DNA from: a virus
IMG/VR virus record: IMGVR_UViG_3300008259_000070
Location: 1-40,001 of that record
Length of the DNA: 40,001 nt
Direction: 5' to 3' (one strand)
Notes under the pieces: generated by a model
Told to the model about the DNA's origin: nothing
Database searches by the model: none
The model's input: the letters and a program-made list of their open reading frames with translations, nothing else
Translations under genes and position numbers: made by a program
Shown: piece after piece, positions 35,916-40,001 of the stretch
Layout of the letters: every line of letters starts with the position of its first letter
Position numbering within the stretch: the stretch's first letter is position 1

Positions 35916-36299
35916 CTACAAATTTAGTAAATTTTCGTATAACTTACCTTCGACCGTTATGTTGATGCTGAAGCCTCGCTCAACGATATCCTCATACTGC
36001 GATTGGTAGATGAAGAATTCATGCAGCTTGCCATCGATGAAGCACTTGGCAGAATAGCCAGGCACGCCGCTCTTATCAGCTGTTGGTGTAAGTATGCCAA
36101 AGCGATATTCAACATCGCCCTCTTTGCTTAGCACAAGCTTGTTGATCTTGCTGAACTTGCGCACATCATCAATGGTGATGGCAACAGCGATGTCATACTC
36201 AAGTGCTGGATGCGTAAGGTAGCCAAAGTAACAGTGCTCACGCATGTACTCAGAGTCAACGAATACGCCGGCTCTGAGTCTTGTGGTTTGATTAATCAT
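35916..36299 (-). CDS. Hypothetical 127-residue protein (unit B)
   Basis: The counterpart of 780-1163. The open frame extends further upstream, but the ATG at 36299 (MINQTTRLRAGVFVDSEYMR) gives the same length and same 8-base overlap as unit A, so it is preferred. Differences from unit A cluster in residues 68-95 (GDVEYRFGILTPTADKSGVP) and in the last 20 residues, whereas the beginning is almost unchanged. No domain is recognised, and it is predicted to be soluble. Confidence 0.8.
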   Translation of the reverse strand: MINQTTRLRAGVFVDSEYMREHCYFGYLTHPALEYDIAVAITIDDVRKFSKINKLVLSKEGDVEYRFGILTPTADKSGVPGYSAKCFIDGKLHEFFIYQSQYEDIVERGFSINITVEGKLYENLLNL

Positions 36300-36498
36300 C
36301 TTTGCGCGAGTGATAGCGTTCACAATCTCGGTCGATGGCATCCAGTTCTCGCTCTTCGTCATAGTCATCGGACTCCTTCTTTGGTGCCCATTCCATCTCG
36401 CGGATGAATGCGACAAAGTTAGGGTGTGGGCAAATTTCTTCATCAATGCCGAAATACTTCAGGCAAAGGTCTGTTCTGAATTTCTGATATGCTGTCAT
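36292..36498 (-). CDS. Hypothetical acidic 68-residue protein (unit B)
   Basis: The counterpart of 1156-1368: MTAYQKFRTDLCLKYFGIDE, then PHPNFVAFIREMEWAPKKES and an acidic segment ending YHSRKDD. The ATG at 36498 is chosen over an upstream non-ATG opening. Two codons shorter than unit A, and the centre is more diverged than the ends. It lies 11 bases after the ribbon-helix-helix gene and overlaps the next gene by 8 bases. The role is unknown. Confidence 0.75.
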   Translation of the reverse strand: MTAYQKFRTDLCLKYFGIDEEICPHPNFVAFIREMEWAPKKESDDYDEERELDAIDRDCERYHSRKDD

Positions 36499-36509
36499 GT
36501 TTTTTGTAT

Positions 36510-36698
36510 TTAACATCCGTATTCCGGATTATGTTTTTTGTTTTCGATTTTTAAAGTTTTAAGATAACTGCGAATCATTTGTCGCACGTTCTCTTTTACT
36601 GACTTTGGAACTCGGAAGGATATCGTGGTCATAGCTTCGCCGTACATCGACTTGCGCCCGGCACCTGGTCTCCTTCCACCTTGTTTTGCTTTGTTCAT
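36510..36698 (-). CDS. Small ribbon-helix-helix-like DNA-binding protein (unit B)
   Basis: A 62-residue homologue of 1380-1568 (QGGRRPGAGRKSMYGEAM, then TTISFRVPKSVKENVRQMIR). The strand segment and both helices are kept, and most substitutions are conservative, consistent with an active DNA-binding dimer. The basic GGRRPGAGRK arm is nearly identical. Its promoter is the best-matching one in the window, with the -7 box four bases before the ATG. It probably regulates the packaging/early transcript and its own expression. Confidence 0.75.
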   Translation of the reverse strand: MNKAKQGGRRPGAGRKSMYGEAMTTISFRVPKSVKENVRQMIRSYLKTLKIENKKHNPEYGC

Positions 36699-36702
36699 TG
36701 TG

Positions 36703-36733
36703 CAAAGATATTTATTTGTTTGTGTCTTGCAAA
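36703..36733 (-). promoter_or_regulatory. Bacteroidota-type promoter for the ribbon-helix-helix gene (unit B)
   Basis: On the minus strand TTTG (36733-36730) is followed after exactly 19 bases by TATCTTTG (36710-36703), then CACA and the ATG at 36698. It preserves both boxes, their spacing and the absence of a leader seen in unit A, while the bases around them have changed, which makes it one of the best supported regulatory sites in the window. Confidence 0.8.
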
Positions 36734-36948
36734 TTTATGTTGTGTTTCTTCAGAAGTTTCAACCAATCGAATGCTTTGATCGCATAGGTGCGATGCACTG
36801 GTGTGCCTTCTTTGGCTGTGGTTAGATACCTGGCAAGAGCCTGATGAGATTGCTGTGTTGAGTTGTAAGTAATCGGCCCATCCACAATCGTGCATTCGTC
36901 TGGTAGCTTCTTGGTCATGTAGTGGACCACTGTCTCGTATGGTGTCAT
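36712..36948 (-). CDS. Hypothetical 78-residue protein (unit B)
   Basis: The counterpart of 1583-1819: MTPYETVVHYMTKKLPDECT, then IVDGPITYNSTQQSHQALAR and a tail NNINL-like (HNINLQDTNK). It has the same length and start. Its stop codon region overlaps the promoter of the ribbon-helix-helix gene, so its last codons also carry the -33 box. It overlaps the nuclease gene by 4 bases. No domain is recognised, and co-conservation with the VRR-NUC gene suggests linked function. Confidence 0.78.
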   Translation of the reverse strand: MTPYETVVHYMTKKLPDECTIVDGPITYNSTQQSHQALARYLTTAKEGTPVHRTYAIKAFDWLKLLKKHNINLQDTNK

Positions 36949-37268
36949 GAATTTATGATTGTTAAAAATTCTTGTTCATTGCGCACGATGTGGTACTCAT
37001 GGCCAAGCGATAAGCAGAGCCGTTGGAAGTTTATCTGATGCGGTGACTGCTTTCCAATTTCGGTCTTCCATTCGATCCAACAAGTCCGACCTTCAGGCTT
37101 CAAGAAGCACATGTCGGCAACACCTGGCACAACTCCCATCGCTTTGTTCATTGCTCCCTTGATGCCGTTCACGCTGTTGTTGTTGATGGCGAAAACTCTT
37201 CCACGCAAGTCAGGACGGGCATTCCAGAGGTTTGTGAATGCCTTCGCCTGTGCTTTTACCTCACTCAT
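36945..37268 (-). CDS. VRR-NUC family nuclease (unit B)
   Basis: A 107-residue homologue of 1812-2138. All catalytic-type residues are retained: GVPGVADMC (Asp52), WIEWK (Glu66, Lys68) and the following GKQSPHQ. The N-terminal half is almost identical to unit A, while residues 76-86 (PHQINFQRLCL versus EEQKRFEKICR) differ, so the region after the active site evolves faster. The ATG follows the iteron region directly. It is expected to process branched DNA during replication or packaging. Confidence 0.88.
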   Translation of the reverse strand: MSEVKAQAKAFTNLWNARPDLRGRVFAINNNSVNGIKGAMNKAMGVVPGVADMCFLKPEGRTCWIEWKTEIGKQSPHQINFQRLCLSLGHEYHIVRNEQEFLTIINS

Positions 37269-37551
<283 letters not shown>

Positions 37552-39675
37552 TTACATCGGATTCCGGCTGACATAGTACATTGTGACGATTGATGAGCCC
37601 TTGCGCTTACGGTCCTTCTGATAACCTAACGCAGTGAGTATCGAGCCGATACGTTGCAGGTTGAGGAAGTTAAGCTTAGTCTCCACCAACAAGCACTGTT
37701 GAATCTCGGTGAGCGATAACCACTCGCCATACGATGTCGCGCTTCCAGGCATGAGCTTCTTGTGGATGAGGTCCTCTTCTGGAGTCGAGTGCTTAAAGGT
37801 CATGGTTGACTCATTAAGCGCAATGATATCTTCGCGCAGTATGGTGTAATCCCATCCGGCACAATACATGGCATACAGCTCACGCCATAGGCCAACCTTG
37901 TCACATTTGTTGTACTGCTCCTGATCGATATCAAGGATGTGAATCGGCAGCTGTCGGCGGTTGCCAGTGGGATCGTTGAGTATCTGCGTTTCGTTCGATG
38001 TACCGCAAAAGACTGCCAAGCGGCGAAGGTCAACGGACACACGGCCATAAGGCTCACGCACGTTGATGAACTCCTTGGAGGTAAGTTCTTTTAGTCGCTT
38101 CTCTTCTTTTTTGGACTTACCACCATACTCGTCATCGAGAATCATCCACTTCAGGCACATGAGAATTTCATCATCCTTGCCAGCATCCATCTTGGACTCA
38201 GCGAATAGGTAGCGCAGCTGCTTTGGTAGGAGGTAGCGGAACCAGTGTGTCTTGCCTGTGCCCTGTTTCTCACCGGAGAAGATGAGTACCAGCGGCGAGT
38301 GATGACCATAAGCGGAGGCAACGACTGAGACCAGCCACTTGCAAATCCACTTGTCTGCATCAGGTGTGTCGGTAATTACTGAGTTGAGCAGATGAGTGAG
38401 GTTCGGGCAAAGGTCGGAAGTGTGCAGGTCTTGCTCGAAGAACTCATGCAATGGGTTGTATGTATCGATTCGATTGGAGAATATTATGGCCGTGACCAGG
38501 TCTTTTGTGGCCTCTTTGAATACGGCCTTGCAGTCGAGAAAAATGGAGTTAATATCACTGTCATCGATGGCCCTTCCGTTGAGTTCAATCTTGCGCGTTA
38601 CTACATTTTTTTTAAGGTCGAAAGTCTTGATAAATGCAGCAATGTCAGCACTTACGTTCTCCGATTTGAATTTAATATCCTTTGCTACTATCTCATTGAC
38701 AACTTTCTGACTTTGCTCTGGTGAAATGCCTGCCACTTCGAGGGATTTCACGATAGCCTCGGGAGCAAGTCCGGCAGCACGTTGCGAGCTTGCAGCACGG
38801 AGGATTTCCTTGGTCTGCTCGGAGTAGGCTTGGATGCCGTTCTGCTTGGCGTGGTAGTATATCGTGGCAATTGTGGACCGCTTGCCCTTTGACTCGCTGT
38901 GGTTCTTCAGGCAGGCCGTGTACTGCGCGTTGCAGTCATCGGAGTTGTACTTGCTGGAGTGTGATGACAGCGTGTGAAAGTAGTCACGACCACCTTCGCC
39001 GAATTCAGATACCAGAGCGTAGGCGATTTGAATCCACTCGGAATAGTCTTCGCAGAGGTTGAGTCCTTTGCGGTCCATTTCAGCGATCATAGCATCGAAG
39101 TCAGTCTTGATGACTGCGACCTTTGCGAGCTTGCGCTCCTTCGGTTTGGCAAGGTACTTCTTGAATAGTATTGCCTTGGTGTTAATGTGAATCCAAGGAT
39201 CGTATGAGATGAAGCGAGCACGCGAGACATTCTTGCCTGACTGATCAACTATGAGCTGGTAGGTGTGGTAGAGATATGATGCGATGCCATTAAACGCATC
39301 AGCGTGGCGTGTGCCATCGATTCGCATCACAAGGCATAGTCCATGTCCACTGATGGAAGTAAAAGCTGCGTAGATGTAGGAATCGGCCTTGAGCTGCGCC
39401 TTGGTCTCTTCAGGATTGTCGATGTTATCGATGTCGATGGCGATGAAGCCGGAGTGCTCTTTGAGCGCATCGTCTTTTCGGTCGCTGAATTGACCTGATA
39501 CGGTCACAAGCGGTGCAGATTTCTTGAGTTTATCACGCTCGGCCTTGTCAGGTGTTGCGCGAACTTGCAGAACTATGTCCTGCCATTTGCCGGTGCGGAC
39601 TCCTTCCAAGAATGAGGAAAGCTCGACATCATCGGCGTGCTTTGTGTAGATGCTTGAGTACTGTGAGATGAGCAT
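37552..39675 (-). CDS. VirE/BT4734-type primase-helicase, full-length (unit B)
   Basis: A 707-residue protein that starts at ATG 39675 (MLISQYSSIYTKHADDVELS); a GTG-initiated extension is rejected because unit A starts at the same ATG. It contains the same primase-polymerase-like and P-loop ATPase parts as unit A. It also contains residues 208-256 (CEDYSEWIQIAYALVSEF, then DYFHTLSSHSSKYNSDDC), a PriCT-2-like domain that links primase and helicase halves and is missing in unit A. The P-loop GEKQGTGKTHW and the arginine-finger region NDPTGNRRQ are identical to unit A. It overlaps the helicase gene by 103 bases. Confidence 0.92.
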   Translation of the reverse strand: MLISQYSSIYTKHADDVELSSFLEGVRTGKWQDIVLQVRATPDKAERDKLKKSAPLVTVSGQFSDRKDDALKEHSGFIAIDIDNIDNPEETKAQLKADSYIYAAFTSISGHGLCLVMRIDGTRHADAFNGIASYLYHTYQLIVDQSGKNVSRARFISYDPWIHINTKAILFKKYLAKPKERKLAKVAVIKTDFDAMIAEMDRKGLNLCEDYSEWIQIAYALVSEFGEGGRDYFHTLSSHSSKYNSDDCNAQYTACLKNHSESKGKRSTIATIYYHAKQNGIQAYSEQTKEILRAASSQRAAGLAPEAIVKSLEVAGISPEQSQKVVNEIVAKDIKFKSENVSADIAAFIKTFDLKKNVVTRKIELNGRAIDDSDINSIFLDCKAVFKEATKDLVTAIIFSNRIDTYNPLHEFFEQDLHTSDLCPNLTHLLNSVITDTPDADKWICKWLVSVVASAYGHHSPLVLIFSGEKQGTGKTHWFRYLLPKQLRYLFAESKMDAGKDDEILMCLKWMILDDEYGGKSKKEEKRLKELTSKEFINVREPYGRVSVDLRRLAVFCGTSNETQILNDPTGNRRQLPIHILDIDQEQYNKCDKVGLWRELYAMYCAGWDYTILREDIIALNESTMTFKHSTPEEDLIHKKLMPGSATSYGEWLSLTEIQQCLLVETKLNFLNLQRIGSILTALGYQKDRKRKGSSIVTMYYVSRNPM

Positions 39676-40001
39676 AATGTATGTAGTTTGCTGTTTACGA
39701 GGTCTCTGTGGAATGCGTTGAACTTTCGGTTCTTTTCGCGGCACCAGAGCCTTGCAAGTTCGTGAATTTCTTTTTCGATTTGTGTGTGTTGCTGAGGTGT
39801 GATGTTGTTAAATATACGCACAGCCTTGTTGAAAACTTGCTCAACTAACACAAAGAGAGAGCGGTACTCCTTGTGATGTGCGTTTGTTTCGATGAGCTTT
39901 TTGATGTCGATGGCCTTGGATACCTGGATGAACTTCTCAATCTTCTCATCCTTGGCAGCGATGACCGGAAATAGATGGCCGCAATCGCAGAGGCGCACGG
40001 C
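39573..40001 (-). CDS. SF2 helicase, C-terminal part (unit B, cut by window edge)
   Basis: The last 142 codons of the unit B copy of the helicase at 4296-5837; the frame is open to the window edge. It begins in the zinc-binding segment (AVRLCDCGHLFP) and continues with the helical C-terminal extension (ELARLWCREKNRKFNAFHRD). The part overlapping the primase start (last 33 codons) is the most diverged in protein (SSHSTQASTQSTPMM versus SSHTTKTSTIVKTLT). This suggests that the primase frame dominates selection in the overlap. Helicase motifs I-VI lie outside the window. Confidence 0.9.
   Translation of the reverse strand, partial: AVRLCDCGHLFPVIAAKDEKIEKFIQVSKAIDIKKLIETNAHHKEYRSLFVLVEQVFNKAVRIFNNITPQQHTQIEKEIHELARLWCREKNRKFNAFHRDLVNSKLHTLCSSHSTQASTQSTPMMSSFPHSWKESAPANGRT

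Noticed and set aside
39676-39744. N-terminal extension of the unit B primase from a GTG
   Set aside because: The extension lies in the helicase coding region, is not present in unit A, and the ATG at 39675 aligns exactly with the unit A start.

Overview
The window reads as a tailed double-stranded DNA bacteriophage of the siphovirus type, almost certainly infecting a member of the Bacteroidota. Three things point to that host group: promoters of the form TTTG-N19-TAnnTTTG, weak or absent Shine-Dalgarno sites before most genes, and gene families typical of Bacteroidota phages (a VirE/BT4734-type primase-helicase, DUF6549-like lysis-region proteins, short fibre proteins with a 'VTDLT...FYIVDTG' head). 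Every supported gene is on the minus strand, so the window is described in the direction of transcription, from high to low coordinates.

The right end (40001 to about 34054) holds an early/packaging block: the C-terminal part of an SF2 helicase, the primase-helicase, an iteron-rich intergenic region that is a candidate replication origin, a VRR-NUC nuclease, several small proteins including a ribbon-helix-helix protein, a small-terminase candidate, a 41-residue membrane peptide and the large terminase. Next come the tail genes (34057 to 25513): small virion proteins, tail assembly chaperones with a -1 programmed frameshift site, tape measure, tail-tip/baseplate proteins and a probable tail tube protein. 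A cassette of two glycosyltransferases and a SAM methyltransferase follows (25513 to 23366). Head genes occupy 23314 to 16721 (portal with a zinc ribbon, Mu F-like protein, scaffold, capsid), followed by a neck protein, fibres (to 12307) and a lysis region (12307 to 9830) with lysozyme, holin, spanin-like proteins and an orphan PAS-HisKA protein. Recombination/replication genes run from 9733 to 4296: ssDNA-binding-like protein, coiled-coil protein, PD-(D/E)XK exonuclease, a free-standing HNH endonuclease, three paralogous small proteins and the SF2 helicase.

The left end (5837 to 1) then repeats the right-end block gene for gene, but at only about 80 to 85% protein identity by eye. The distance from one large-terminase start to the other is about 35.1 kb, which is the likely unit genome size. 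The window therefore joins two related but different phage genomes head to tail with no host DNA, integrase or attachment site visible between them. That is either a real tandem or hybrid molecule or, more simply, a metagenomic assembly that passed from one strain into its relative.

The two copies make a natural comparison. The conserved leaderless promoter, the iteron region, the helicase-primase gene overlap and the tiny genes are all kept in both, while the primase lost 49 codons in one copy and the small terminase has exchanged its N-terminus. Regulatory signals are visible around the capsid and tail-tube genes: terminators placed directly before -7 boxes, and a shared 14-base sequence in opposite orientation just after the two promoters. 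I saw no tRNA, rRNA, CRISPR array, reverse transcriptase, integrase or insertion sequence.
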